From: Nymphaea colorata
Taxonomy: Eukaryota > Streptophyta > Magnoliopsida > Nymphaeales > Nymphaeaceae
DNA: 19,047 nucleotides
Assembly (NCBI RefSeq): GCF_008831285.2
Contig: NW_022204949.1
Span: forward strand, 62,501 to 81,547
Direction of reading: 5' to 3'
Below are positions 9,425 through 19,047 of the stretch, one piece after another. The position numbers and the translations under genes are program-made. Within the stretch, counting starts at the first letter, position 1. The number at the start of each line of letters is the position of its first letter. Under the pieces are notes generated by a model. It ran no database searches. It worked only from the letters and a program-made list of their open reading frames with translations, and had not been told where the DNA came from.

Positions 9425-11440
9425 TTATAGCGAAACAAGTTGGGAAGAAGTTGTCAATAATAGATTACCGAGAGCAATAGGTAAAAGAGATTTCCACCCA
9501 AGATTTAATAGTTGATCCATTCTCAGCCTAGGTAAAGTCCATCTTGTTGAGATAGGAATGAACAGGAACAAATAAGCTTTAGCTAATGTAATGAGGAGAC
9601 TAATTGTTGTTCCAAAGACTTCACTAGTTTTATTTATTTCGAAAAGTTCAGTAATTGGTATATATGGAATAGGAAGATTCCACCCTCCCAAGTACAGAAC
9701 TGTTACGAATAATGAAGAAACTAGTAAATTGAGGTAAGAAGCAACATAAAATAAACCAAATTTGATACCTGAATATTCAGTTTGATAACCTGCTACTAAT
9801 TCCTCCTCGGCTTCCGGTAAATCAAAGGGCAATCTCTCGCATTCTGCTAGTGAAGAAATTATAAAAACTATGAACCCTATAGGTTGACGCCAAAGATTCC
9901 ACCCCCAAAAACCATATTTTGACTGCGCCTCAACTATATCAACCGTACTTGAACTGTTAGATAATCATAGTCGATGATAACATCACTGTTCCCATCTCTA
10001 TTCCAGAACCGTACATGAGACCTCAGCTTCATACGGCTCCTCAATGGTCACGAATAAATCTAAGGTATGCTTCGGTATTACATCGGCATACCATAGGAAA
10101 AAAGAAAGATGAATCAAAATGCTCATAAGTGAACTAGACCAGTGGGATTCTGTCCGCGATAAGATAATAACAAATAAAAAGTACACTTCTGAATCCATCT
10201 CATCCTTTATTCTTTTTGCTGAGTTTCTTGTTCAGTAATAACTTAACTCGATCTTTCCATAAGATACAATAAATAGTCAATCCATTTTTCCTTCCTGTTC
10301 TTCTCTTCTTTCTCAGAAGGACTATACTATATAAATAAAGGATTACTTCGTTCCTGATAGTTATTTTTAAATCAGTGGATAGGAGCTATACTCTGGATCG
10401 GGATCACGGGGAAGTACTTTTTGATCATTTCTACCAACTTCAAGCCCTCATTATGACTCCTTTTATGTAATGTCAAAATATCCGTTTGGATACGTTACAT
10501 TATCTCCATTACTAATCTTTTGTGTACCTTGGTGTTCCTAACCGTCCACTCAGTTTTGGTGGATCCTCGGTATGGTAATAAATACAAGAGTAAAAATTCC
10601 ATACAGTTGATCTTTTGCGCCCGCTTCAAGTCCTGATGGCTAATCGATACTTGGGGTAAACAGCTTCCGCTGCTTATGTTTAGCTCCACTTTACTCTCGT
10701 ACGTAGGTAATGAGACTCGATCTTCTTACTGCGAATTCATAAGCAGTTTTGTTTCACTCATATAACTATCTGGTTTAGTTCATAGATCCCAGTGATGAAT
10801 AAAAAAGAGTTCTATCTATATATTCAATCAACCAACTTCTTTCCTAGAAAAAGCAAAGAAAGAGGTAGGAGTGCGTATTCCAACGAATCACACGTAGAGA
10901 TATTGATAACACACATGGAGTTAACGGTATTTCATAACTTATAGATTGAGCAGCAGCTCGTAAACCACCTGAAAAGGAATATTTATTATTTGATCCATAT
11001 CCGGACATAAGAAGTCCGATAGGGGCAATACTTGAAATAGCGATCCATAGAGAAACACCTATACTGAGATCGGTTAGTACAAGGTGATGGCCAAAGGGAA
11101 TTACTGAATAACTCAGTAGAATTGATACGACCGCTACGGATGGGCCGACACTAAATAAACGAATATCTCCTCTAGATGGAAGAAGATCTTCTTTGAAAAG
11201 TAGTTTGACCCCATCCGCTAGAGCTTGAAGAATGCCCAGGGGGCCGGCATACTCAGGACCAATTCGTCGTTGTATCCCTGCAGATATTTTTCTTTCTAGC
11301 CACACAATTACTAATACCCCTATTGTGATTCCCAATACAAGAGTAACAATAGGTACAAGTAACCATATGAGCCCATAGGCCTCTTTTGAGGATTCCGATC
11401 TGAAAAAAGAATTGATAGCTTGTGCTTCTTCAATTATCAT
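9425..11440 (-). CDS. ndhA: NDH complex subunit 1 (NdhA), two exons
   Basis: NdhA is the membrane subunit of thylakoid NDH that links the peripheral arm to the membrane arm (ND1/NuoH family). Exon 1 is 10894-11440 (547 bases) and exon 2 is 9425-9963 (539 bases, the usual size). Together they encode 361 residues. The start is ATG 11440 ([12 protein letters not shown]), one base after the ndhH stop; an upstream TTG is not the start. Exon 1 ends ...SISL plus C and exon 2 begins TA TCT AAC, so one codon spans the splice. Visible motifs include [35 protein letters not shown] and, in exon 2, [23 protein letters not shown] at 10970-10972 and CCA at 10916-10918 are probable editing sites (Ser to Leu, Pro to Leu). 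The frame is intact. Confidence 0.96.
9964..10893 (-). other. ndhA group IIB intron
   Basis: A 930-base intron bounded by 5' GTGTG (10893 downward), matching the group II GTGYG consensus, and by 3' ...GACTATGAT, matching the AY end. A canonical domain V lies at 10006-10039, followed by a region able to form domain VI next to the 3' splice site. There is no maturase frame; the only small frames inside it resemble nothing. Splicing in plants depends on nuclear factors. Confidence 0.93.
10006..10039 (-). other. Group II intron domain V
   Basis: A 34-base hairpin starting GAGCCGTATG and ending GTACGGTTC with complementary arms. It contains the AGC catalytic triad in its 5' arm. Size, sequence and position 43 bases upstream of exon 2 match domain V of plastid group II introns. 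Confidence 0.92.
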
Positions 11441-11441
11441 T

Positions 11442-12621
11442 TCAACGATCAACTTCTCCCATAATGATATCTATACTACCTAGTATTGTCATAATATCAG
11501 CCAATTTCATTCTTTTAACTAGCTGAGGAAGAATTTGCAAATTGATGAAACCGGGTGGACGTATTTTCCATCTCCAAGGAAAAACACTATTATCTCCTAT
11601 CAGAAAAATACCTAATTCTCCCTTTGGGGCTTCTACTCTCACATAAAGTTCTTGTTTTGACAATTCAAAACTGGGAGAAGGCTTTTTACTAATGAATCGA
11701 TATTCAAAGTCGTTCAATTCTGAATCTTTTGTTCCAGCAAAGCGTCGGAATTCTAAATTTTCATAAGGTCCCCCGGAATTCCTTCCAGAGCCTGTTGAAT
11801 AATTTTGATGGATTCCGTCATTTCGCCAATTCTTACTAAATAACGAGCTAATGAGTCTCCTTCTTTTTGCCATTGGACTTCCCAATCGAATTCATCATAA
11901 CACTCATACCGATCGACTTTACGAAGGTCCCATTGGATTCCGGAAGCTCGTAGCATTGGTCCTGATAAACCCCAATTTATGGCTTCCTCTCCCCCAATAA
12001 AACCTACCCCTTCAACTCGTTCCAAAAAGATGGGATTGCGCGTAATAAGCTTTTGATATTCAACAACTCCCGTTAAAAAATAATCGCAGAAATCTAAACA
12101 TTTATCTATCCAGCCATGAGGTAAATCAGCAGCTACCCCCCGATACGGAAATAATTATGCATCATTCGCATACCTGTGGCAGCTTCGAATAGATCATATA
12201 ACAATTCCCTCTCTCTGAAAATATAGAAGAAAGGAGTCTGCGCACCGATATCGGCCATAAAAGGTCCAAGCCATAACAAATGCGAAGCTATACGACTCAA
12301 CTCCAGCATAATTACCCTAATATAGCTGGCTCTTTTAGGTACTTGAATATTTCCCAATTCCTCAGGTGCATTAACGGTTATTGCCTCCGTGAACATAGTA
12401 GCTAAATAATCCCAACGTGTTACATAAGGTAGATATTGTATAATTGTTCGGTTTTCCGCAATTTTTTCCATTCCTCTGTGTAAATAACCCAATATGGGTT
12501 CACAGTCGATAACATCTTCGCCATCTAGAGTAACAATGAGTCGAAGAACACCATGCATTGACGGGTGGTGAGGACCCATATTGACCACGAGGAGGTCTTT
12601 TCTTGCGTCTGGTACAGTCAT
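11442..12621 (-). CDS. ndhH: NDH complex subunit H, 49-kDa type (NdhH), frame interrupted by two 1-base deletions
   Basis: NdhH is a stromal-arm subunit of thylakoid NDH (NuoD/49-kDa family) near the plastoquinone site. It starts at ATG 12621 ([20 protein letters not shown]) and ends at TGA 11442-11444 after [12 protein letters not shown]. Family sequence is continuous but split over three frames. One G is missing from the run at 12136-12141 (six instead of seven, after FRIGG) and one from the run at 11770-11774 (five instead of six, after EGIPG). The span is 1180 bases, and two more give 1182, exactly the usual 393-residue gene. Other motifs such as [14 protein letters not shown] and [16 protein letters not shown] are intact. 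It is followed by ndhA after one base. Sequence error in G runs is the likely cause, though recent decay is not excluded. Confidence 0.92.
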
Positions 12622-12631
12622 ATGTTTTTAT

Positions 12632-12685
12632 TCTCCGATTCCAATTCATTATTCCATTTCTCCGATCCCAATTCATTATTCCATG
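12632..12685. repeat. 27-bp tandem duplication in rps15-ndhH spacer
   Basis: Adjacent copies at 12632-12658 and 12659-12685, each starting tctccgat and ending attattccat, differ at two positions. They lie immediately upstream of the ndhH start codon, so they fall in its 5' leader or in the rps15-ndhH intercistronic RNA. Confidence 0.8.
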
Positions 12686-12759
12686 AATTCCTGAAAATGA
12701 AACGAGGTTCATCCAAATTCAAGATCTAATGAACCGAATAACTCAAACGAATTTCCAAA

Positions 12760-13023
12760 CTAACCAGTTTTTGGTTCTCGAATACCCAATTGACCAATTA
12801 ATTCCCTATAACGCACTCGATTTTTCTTTGATAAATAAACCAGCAGTCGTTGGCGTTTCCCCAGAATTTTCCGCAGACCCCTCTGAGATAAATAGTCTCT
12901 TCTGTGCAGTTTCAAATGTGAAGTAAGTCTCTCTATCTTATTGGTAAAATTAAATACTTGGAATTCAACAGAACCCCTTTTTTCTTCTTGTGGAATAACG
13001 GATATGGGCGAATTCTTTACCAT
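12760..13023 (-). CDS. rps15: 30S ribosomal protein S15 (uS15c)
   Basis: An 87-residue small-subunit ribosomal protein that binds 16S rRNA. It starts at ATG 13023 ([20 protein letters not shown]), preceded by an in-frame extension with no family similarity, which I leave out. The helical core [20 protein letters not shown] and [19 protein letters not shown] is typical. It ends GIREPKTG then TAG. Length is normal for plastid S15 (87-92). It is the first gene of the minus-strand cluster leading to ndhH. The frame is intact. Confidence 0.96.
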   Translation of the reverse strand: MVKNSPISVIPQEEKRGSVEFQVFNFTNKIERLTSHLKLHRRDYLSQRGLRKILGKRQRLLVYLSKKNRVRYRELIGQLGIREPKTG

Positions 13024-13178
13024 ACAAATAAATTCTTCTCTTTTTTTCTTTTTGTTCCCACGGATATAAATCTTCCCAATCAAGAATAATAATACCATTT
13101 ATTTTGTTCTGGTGTACACAATAATCTGGATTGATTCATATATTACTCTTTTTTCTATCAAACAAATCAAAATGAATA

Positions 13179-13207
13179 TGAATAAATAATAACAATAAAT
13201 TTATTCA
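13179..13207. repeat. Inverted repeat in ycf1-rps15 spacer
   Basis: Arms tgaataaat (13179-13187) and atttattca (13199-13207) are exact complements around an 11-base loop. AT-rich, of unknown role; it lies upstream of the rps15 start. Confidence 0.5.
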
Positions 13208-13307
13208 GATACAAAGGGATGGTATATTCCTGGGCTCACGAAACAGAATGAAAGGGAAAGGGACCTAAAAAGATTCTGTCGATTCATTCCTAGGTCCAAT
13301 TGATATG

Positions 13308-13394
13308 TGACTGAATCTTGTGTATCAGAGTCTAACTGACTGAATCTTGTGTATCAGAGTCTAACTGACTGAATCTTGTGTATCAGAGTCTAAC
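13308..13394. repeat. 29-bp unit in three exact tandem copies
   Basis: Copies at 13308-13336, 13337-13365 and 13366-13394 are identical; each begins tgactgaatc and ends gagtctaac. They abut with no spacers, so this is a minisatellite, not a CRISPR array. It lies 71 bases beyond the ycf1 stop codon on the 3' side of that gene. Exact identity suggests recent expansion. Confidence 0.95.
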
Positions 13395-13464
13395 ATAAGG
13401 TATGTATTTATTTGCATGTTCTCATATACCAGGCGCGTGATAAAGAGGGAAATTGATTGTAACA

Positions 13465-16400
13465 TCAGCGAATTCCAAATTGCTTATACATATGGATCCT
13501 TGACATACTGAAACGACTCCCATTATTGGTATCAAACCAATAACGATTCATACAGGCTAAATCTTCTAATCGATGAGTGGGCCAAAGAAACACTTTCCAT
13601 TTTAGAGAGTTATTTGTATCTGTATCAAAATGCTTATCCCTATTTACAAATTTCTCAAACCCCTGCGCATTAGTCTTAGCTCTATTGCAAAATACTGGAT
13701 TCTTATTCACAAGGTTCCTATTTCGGTAATTGAAACGGCTTATAATTCTCAATTCTCTACGATGGCTAGGAGATAAAATATGTTCAGGAACAAGCAAATC
13801 ATAATTATTATTGTCCCCATTCACACGCACTCCTCCGTGTCGTGCAATCGAGCCATTCAAGTCATTCTTATCAATATGTTTTTTTACCTGGTATCCTCGA
13901 TTAGTTTGGTACTGAACCTTATGGGTCAATGAAATAGCTATGGTTTGATACATAATCGAAATTCCATCCCATTTGATAGACAAACGAACCGGTTCAACAA
14001 TAAATATTCCCCTTTTTATCAATTCTGGAAGAGACAAATCCTTATTAATCAGCATTACATCTAGACCCATTTCTCCTCTTTGAATAGAGGATATAGCAAT
14101 TTCATTCGGATTCATAAGTCTAAGCAGTAGACAATATACCTTGATATTATTGGTCATTCTTTGATTGAAAGAATCACCCCATCGGAGTTGAAAAAGAAAA
14201 TATTTTTTCAAAAATAAGTCTAGTTCCGCTTCCTTCTTGCTCTTGAATTTCTTTTTCTTTCTGCGTTTCTTAATATCTGAACCCGCGGAATTTGCTCCAA
14301 CATCTTTTTTTTGGTTTCTTATATCAGATATAAGATTTCCTTGGTGCTGTCGTTCTTTCTCGTCCCGGTTCCCATTCTCTAATTCAAGATATCCCTTTTG
14401 ATTAGATTCTACTTTTGGTTTTGGATTAAATCTTTCTTTTTGATTAGATTCCACCTTTGGATCTATATAAAGATCGCTTGTTTTGTTTCCATGAAAATCA
14501 AATAGAAGCAATTTGATTGGTATGATCCACGGATTAGTCTTATATCGATCGTAAAGCGGCACAAATTCTGGTAAGAACCAAGGGCGCAGATTCGATATAG
14601 TATGATCTAACATTTGTTCATTCATTCCCATCCAATCAAAAAATAACTCTTTTTGCTTTGTTTGGATTTCTTGATGAATTCTGATATAAAGATAAAGAAT
14701 ATCTTTCTTATTGGTCCCAGTCTTAGTAGTTTTCTTTTTTTTATTAATGAAAGTTCTGATACCCGTACTAGTCCTAGTTTCAATATTGTTTCTAGGGTAA
14801 AAATTGGTGATTCTCAATTCCAAATATTTTCTATCTAGATTTGGATCCCTATCAATTGTATATTTATCTTCTAGGCTATCATTTATAGTTGTAGCATAAA
14901 ACGATTTGTATTTATGTGTATTGTAATTAGAAATCTCTCCGTGCCTGTTTACTTGTAATGGTGATCCATAAATATTGGAGTCTTTCACATCTTCATAATT
15001 AAGATATTTATATGATAAAAGATCATATCTGTAGTGTTTTTTAATTTTTTTTTCGCAACTCGGACTCTTCAATAAGTCCAATTTATATTTATAATAATCC
15101 TTTTTACCGGAATGAATTAATTGGTCTTTTTCTTCATATGAACCCAATTTTGGTGAGTCGTTATTTTTAATCGTAAAATGCTGATTGACTTTCTTTCTCC
15201 ATTTTAGAGGTGCTAATCTAGACCATTTGTCATGGGAGAAATTGTATTGATAATGGCTCTTTAACCAGTTTTTCCATTCACTCATTCCAGAATTCCGCAG
15301 TTTCTTGTGTTTTGATTCTGAATCAAATATTCCTCGTGTATGGAAATAGTCATGGAAATAGTCTTTTATTCTATCCTTAATAAAAGGATATGTTCTGTAG
15401 TAATGAAATATGGATTCTGACTTATATTTGTTACTAACTTGGGTTTGCAATAATTTGTAAAACACATAGGCTTGAGACAAAGAAGATAAGTCGCAGTAAA
15501 TCGGTGAATTACTATCACTACTTATATTAGTAGTATAAGTAGAAAGAGATTTTACAGTCGAAATGAAGGGAATTATATTTGGATTCGTTTCATTAGTATC
15601 CTTTTCCTTTATTTCGTCATTGTAAGTGTATCCATTTAAAGTATTTTTTGTTGAGTCAAGAAAAAATTGTGCATTGATCCTGTAAATGTTAGTGATACAT
15701 AGAAGGATACCCATGTATATTCTTTCAATGAAAGATTTCATAAAAGAGTTCCATTTAGAGATTAATGGGGCACTTCTTCTTTTTTTAGATATTTGAAAAA
15801 TATGTTTCCGTGATTCGGTTCTTTTATTACTAAAATTTCCCTTGTTAGTACTAATATCTATATCCTCAATATCTGGAGTTAGAGGTTTTTTTTTCTTGTC
15901 TTTTCTAATCTTTTCTACTTGATCCCAGATTTTGGTTGTCTTATCAGCCAGATCATTAATTTTTCTTTCTATCAGTGAATCATTTGTCCAATCTCCGGAT
16001 ACAATTATAATGGGTGATTCATGGATGATTTTTTTGGAATCTTTCTCATTTTGACTTGGTTCTTCATTTTGACTTGGGTCATAGACTCGCGTCACTAAGA
16101 AAAAGAGTTTCTTCACTTTTCTTTTTATAAATAGAACTATTTTGATAATCCATCTTATTTTTTCGTTGAGAATCTTTAGAAAACCTTTTATGTTGTCTTT
16201 TATAATTCTTAGAAAGAAAAAACCTGTCTTTTTGACTTTTCTAATTTTTTTTTCGAGTGTTTTATTAATGGGTTCAAAAAAGAAAGGTTTTTTTCGGGGA
16301 GAGCCAAAGGGGACTTCTGTTTCCATCCCCCAGATCGTTAAAAAACAGAAATTTTTTTGTTTTTTTCTTAGATCCTTATGATGGGATCGTAGCTTTTTTC

Positions 16401-19047
16401 TATGCCAAGGTTTCAGAGAGAAAGGAAATAGGATTTTTATCTGAATACCGTCTGTTAACCAATCTTTTGGAAATTCTGTTTCCGATAATTGAACACCATT
16501 ATATGTGCATTTGACATGCATTTCCCTACTCCATTCGGTCAAATCTTCATACCACTCAGGGAATTGAAATAATAACATACGACCAATATTTTTAACTATT
16601 ATCAATGAAGGTAATATGATGTATTTTCGAAGAATCGAGTGGGTTACTAATATGGAACTCCTTATTGCTTGAGCAAATATAATATTATCCCAAGTTTCTG
16701 CTATTGCTATCCGTTCCTCCTCCTGTCTTTTATCCTCTTTTCTTTTATACTCCTCTTCGTGTTCTTTCTCCATTTTCTCTTTCTCTTTTGCCCCTTCACC
16801 CACATAATCAGATGTTTGTATTTTTGGGCTTTTTTCCTCCATCCAATTCCTAAAAATGAGGTTCATCATCCTTGAGATATCAAAAGAAAACAAAGGTGTT
16901 TTGTCTATTCTGTCAAAAAAAAGGGGGGAGTGTACATCTGTTTGAAACATTTCCCAAGTGACTGTTTTACGTCTTTGAGCCCGCATCGACCCTTTGATTA
17001 TATCACGACGAAAATCTGATTGTTGCGAGTAACGTATCAAGGCCATTTCATGTTCTTCTGCTTGATCACCATTTCCTTTTCCTCTTTGATCACCATTTTT
17101 GGCTTGATCACCCTTTTTCTTTTTGGCTTGATCACCATTTCCTTTTCCTCTTTGATCACCTTTTTCGACTTGATCATCACTATTTTTTTCTTGATTACTA
17201 TCGGTGGTATTACTGATATTATCAGTAGTATTATTGATATTATCATTGGTATTAATGATATTATCAGTGGTAGTATTGATGATATTATCATTGGTATTAA
17301 TGATATTAGTATCCTCATCGGTATCAGTGTCAGTATAAATTACTACACGTTTGGCTTTTCTTGAACGAATCCCGTGATCCTCTGTGGATTCTTCCTGATC
17401 ATCTTCTTCCTCCTCCTCCTCCTCCTCTTCTTCAAAATCCAAATCAGAAGTCAGTTTGTATAACCATCGAGGAACCTTTTTCTTAATTTCTTCAATTTGA
17501 AGATTACTCATTTTTTGATCATTCGGATCAGCTCTAACCATATCGAATACTTTTTCTTCTCCCCCAAAAGCAAATTGTTTGAAACGAGTTCTTGATTTCT
17601 CAGCTTCTTCAGCTTCTTCTGTAAATTCACCAATTGAGACTGATGAATCCTCAATGCCTGTAGATAATGATTTTACGTCAAGTTTATATATTTCGTGTTC
17701 CAATTCTCGTTCAAACTCTCGATAATCCTTGGAAAAAAGGATACCATGAATCTTATTTATCCAAGCCATTTTGGTAGACCCCCGTGTGGAGGTAGTTGAA
17801 TCATTCCTAATTGAATATAAATACCCTTTTTTTATTGTTCCACGATAAGGTCCGTTCAAAAGAGGATCATAAAACTTAGGTAAGCATTCTTGTTCCTCTT
17901 CATCATTGCACAATCTGGCTCTTTTTTCGACCACATCGAGGATAAGAGATCCTTTGTCTATAGCTTCAATTCGATTTATGAATTCGTTCCTTAAGTTATC
18001 TCTTTGTTTTTTAGTGGTCGAAACCCATTCATTAGAGAGGGCCTCCGCAGGTAGTTTTTCCGCTGTGCGAAAAGACATCTTTTTTTGTATCATTTCAAAA
18101 AAAGTAGACAAACTAGGTGGATATGTGAAAGATATTCTTTGCTTTCCATCACTTTCGCATGTATTAAAAAAATATTGAGACATTTCATTTCTTACAGCAT
18201 TTGAAAATCGATCATTTTCTATATACCGCAGAGGTCGATTCCATCGTTGATAATCGAAAAGAAGAGACAGAAGGGATTTTTCAATCCATAAAAGTTCATT
18301 CTTTTCTTTCTCTTTCAGGTCGAATTCATCTTCTTCCTTTCCATTCAACCAGATCTCCTCTGTTTCATATATCTTCTTGTAAAGATTCCACCTTTCTTCC
18401 TCTTCCAAAGAAATGGAAAGGTCTTCTTCCACGGATCTATCTTCTTCCTGTTCTATCTTATTTGTTTTCGAAACTGTTTCTATTTCTACATTTCCTTCTT
18501 CTTCAGTTTTATTCTTTTCTTCCCCTTTTGAACTTTCTTTCAGTTTTTTAGTTATAATGGGTGATGGCATTCTTCCTAGATAGCATATACAGATGATAAA
18601 TAAGAGAATACTAAAGATTTGAGATACAGAATTTCTCCATTTTGACATAAGATAATTATTAGATCTAAAAAGTGCATTAGATCTCATTTTTTCCCATGGC
18701 CAAGATAATACTAAGCCAATACATTTCATCAATAACATGTGACCAATTAACCAGCCAAAAAAACTACTTGTTACAAATAAAATCTTATTGTTGTATCGAA
18801 ACATGGAAATGTCGACTAATCTGGTTAATGTTGAACTTGGTAAAATAAAATGGTTGAATAATTGAAAAATTAGATTATTCAGGAATACATATTGAATGCT
18901 AAGGTTAGGAATGAAATTCCCGTGAGTAGATCTATAATCAAAAAGGGATTTCTTATTGTTCCAGAAGAACAAAAAATGAAACAAAAGATACGGTATAACT
19001 AGGACAGTCAGTGTATGGGGTCTACTCAATGCTAGATACAAGGGCGG
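13465..19047 (-). CDS. ycf1: Protein TIC214 / Ycf1, N-terminus beyond window
   Basis: Ycf1 (Tic214) is a very large inner-envelope protein of the plastid protein-import translocon. The visible frame is open from the right edge (codon at 19047, reading [16 protein letters not shown]) to TGA 13465-13467, 1860 residues. About 80 N-terminal residues lie outside, so the internal TTG at 19041 is not the start. The visible N-terminal part is hydrophobic, with several membrane segments ([45 protein letters not shown]). The middle is charged and low-complexity, with a Glu run (17402-17433), Asp/Asn repeats (17204-17308) and GDQ repeats (17061-17160). The C-terminus carries the conserved [20 protein letters not shown]. 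The total of about 1940 residues is on the long side for angiosperms. The frame is intact despite many homopolymers. Confidence 0.97.
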   Translation of the reverse strand, partial: PPLYLALSRPHTLTVLVIPYLLFHFLFFWNNKKSLFDYRSTHGNFIPNLSIQYVFLNNLIFQLFNHFILPSSTLTRLVDISMFRYNNKILFVTSSFFGWLIGHMLLMKCIGLVLSWPWEKMRSNALFRSNNYLMSKWRNSVSQIFSILLFIICICYLGRMPSPIITKKLKESSKGEEKNKTEEEGNVEIETVSKTNKIEQEEDRSVEEDLSISLEEEERWNLYKKIYETEEIWLNGKEEDEFDLKEKEKNELLWIEKSLLSLLFDYQRWNRPLRYIENDRFSNAVRNEMSQYFFNTCESDGKQRISFTYPPSLSTFFEMIQKKMSFRTAEKLPAEALSNEWVSTTKKQRDNLRNEFINRIEAIDKGSLILDVVEKRARLCNDEEEQECLPKFYDPLLNGPYRGTIKKGYLYSIRNDSTTSTRGSTKMAWINKIHGILFSKDYREFERELEHEIYKLDVKSLSTGIEDSSVSIGEFTEEAEEAEKSRTRFKQFAFGGEEKVFDMVRADPNDQKMSNLQIEEIKKKVPRWLYKLTSDLDFEEEEEEEEEEDDQEESTEDHGIRSRKAKRVVIYTDTDTDEDTNIINTNDNIINTTTDNIINTNDNINNTTDNISNTTDSNQEKNSDDQVEKGDQRGKGNGDQAKKKKGDQAKNGDQRGKGNGDQAEEHEMALIRYSQQSDFRRDIIKGSMRAQRRKTVTWEMFQTDVHSPLFFDRIDKTPLFSFDISRMMNLIFRNWMEEKSPKIQTSDYVGEGAKEKEKMEKEHEEEYKRKEDKRQEEERIAIAETWDNIIFAQAIRSSILVTHSILRKYIILPSLIIVKNIGRMLLFQFPEWYEDLTEWSREMHVKCTYNGVQLSETEFPKDWLTDGIQIKILFPFSLKPWHRKKLRSHHKDLRKKQKNFCFLTIWGMETEVPFGSPRKKPFFFEPINKTLEKKIRKVKKTGFFFLRIIKDNIKGFLKILNEKIRWIIKIVLFIKRKVKKLFFLVTRVYDPSQNEEPSQNEKDSKKIIHESPIIIVSGDWTNDSLIERKINDLADKTTKIWDQVEKIRKDKKKKPLTPDIEDIDISTNKGNFSNKRTESRKHIFQISKKRRSAPLISKWNSFMKSFIERIYMGILLCITNIYRINAQFFLDSTKNTLNGYTYNDEIKEKDTNETNPNIIPFISTVKSLSTYTTNISSDSNSPIYCDLSSLSQAYVFYKLLQTQVSNKYKSESIFHYYRTYPFIKDRIKDYFHDYFHTRGIFDSESKHKKLRNSGMSEWKNWLKSHYQYNFSHDKWSRLAPLKWRKKVNQHFTIKNNDSPKLGSYEEKDQLIHSGKKDYYKYKLDLLKSPSCEKKIKKHYRYDLLSYKYLNYEDVKDSNIYGSPLQVNRHGEISNYNTHKYKSFYATTINDSLEDKYTIDRDPNLDRKYLELRITNFYPRNNIETRTSTGIRTFINKKKKTTKTGTNKKDILYLYIRIHQEIQTKQKELFFDWMGMNEQMLDHTISNLRPWFLPEFVPLYDRYKTNPWIIPIKLLLFDFHGNKTSDLYIDPKVESNQKERFNPKPKVESNQKGYLELENGNRDEKERQHQGNLISDIRNQKKDVGANSAGSDIKKRRKKKKFKSKKEAELDLFLKKYFLFQLRWGDSFNQRMTNNIKVYCLLLRLMNPNEIAISSIQRGEMGLDVMLINKDLSLPELIKRGIFIVEPVRLSIKWDGISIMYQTIAISLTHKVQYQTNRGYQVKKHIDKNDLNGSIARHGGVRVNGDNNNYDLLVPEHILSPSHRRELRIISRFNYRNRNLVNKNPVFCNRAKTNAQGFEKFVNRDKHFDTDTNNSLKWKVFLWPTHRLEDLACMNRYWFDTNNGSRFSMSRIHMYKQFGIR
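17061..17160. repeat. 34-bp direct repeat inside ycf1
   Basis: An exact 34-base element (begins cttgatcaccatttcc) occurs at 17061-17094 and 17127-17160. The offset of 66 bases keeps the ycf1 frame and yields repeated [12 protein letters not shown]. Shorter ttgatcacc copies lie between and after, so this is a small in-frame minisatellite. Confidence 0.85.
17204..17308. repeat. Degenerate AT-rich tandem repeat inside ycf1
   Basis: About 105 bases built from variants of ggtattaatgatattatca and ggtagtattgatgatatt. It encodes repeated Asp-Asn-Ile-Ile-Asn-Thr units in ycf1. All copies remain in frame, as expected under selection for an open ycf1. It produces an opposite-strand open frame that is not a gene. 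Confidence 0.75.
17402..17433. repeat. Trinucleotide (tcc/ttc) run in ycf1
   Basis: A pyrimidine stretch of tcttcttcctcctcctcc type that encodes about ten consecutive glutamates followed by aspartates on the minus strand. It is a coding microsatellite, likely to vary in copy number in steps of three. Confidence 0.8.

Larger units (their letters stand above)
13024..13464. other. ycf1-rps15 spacer
   Basis: A 441-base AT-rich spacer containing two short inverted repeats (13179-13207 with nine-base arms, 13261-13297 with seven-base arms ggaccta/taggtcc) and a 29-bp triplication at 13308-13394. No gene is seen. The promoter for the rps15-ndh cluster may lie here, but I cannot identify it. Confidence 0.8.

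Noticed and set aside
9998-10689. Small frames inside the ndhA intron
   Set aside because: They have no maturase or homing-endonuclease motif. The intron structure explains the region.
13308-13394. Possible CRISPR-like array
   Set aside because: The 29-bp copies abut with no unique spacers, so it is a minisatellite.
17020-17364. Plus-strand hydrophobic open frame of 114 codons opposite ycf1
   Set aside because: It arises from the repeats and AT content of ycf1 on the other strand. Other plus-strand frames across 14653-18551 are rejected for the same reason.

Overview
This window is most of the small single-copy (SSC) region of a land-plant chloroplast genome. The gene order is diagnostic: ndhF, rpl32, trnL-UAG, ccsA, ndhD, psaC, ndhE, ndhG, ndhI, ndhA (one group II intron), ndhH, rps15, ycf1. 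The rpl32-trnL spacer holds no rpl21 or trnP-GGG and no chlL or chlN is seen, which points to a flowering plant. The long ycf1 and several codons that look like C-to-U editing targets would suit an early-diverging angiosperm or magnoliid, but the species cannot be named from sequence alone.

Layout. At the left edge, ndhF (minus strand) starts at 1877 and runs off the window before its 3' end. The plus-strand segment 2996-4697 carries rpl32, trnL-UAG and ccsA. From 13023 down to about 5060 lies the minus-strand cluster rps15, ndhH, ndhA, ndhI, ndhG, ndhE, psaC, ndhD, in transcription order. The right end is filled by ycf1 (minus strand), whose stop is at 13465 and whose N-terminus lies beyond the window. 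The junctions with the inverted repeats are not included.

Function. The seven ndh genes encode subunits of the thylakoid NDH complex (cyclic electron flow around photosystem I). psaC encodes the terminal iron-sulfur subunit of photosystem I. ccsA handles heme for cytochrome c assembly. rpl32 and rps15 are ribosomal proteins. ycf1 is the Tic214 translocon-associated protein.

The main oddity is a cluster of ten one-base run-length differences, nine contractions and one expansion. Three are in ndhD, four in psaC, one at the end of ndhE and two in ndhH. They break the frames, yet each gene returns to its family's usual length once the missing or extra base is allowed for. ndhF, ccsA, ndhG, ndhI, ndhA, rps15 and 5.6 kb of ycf1 are open. 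Because psaC is indispensable for photosynthesis, sequence or assembly error is the simplest reading, but the DNA alone cannot settle it. The spacers hold short tandem duplications, a 29-bp triplication and a perfect 23-bp hairpin between the convergent ccsA and ndhD. I found no novel system; this is a standard plastid region.
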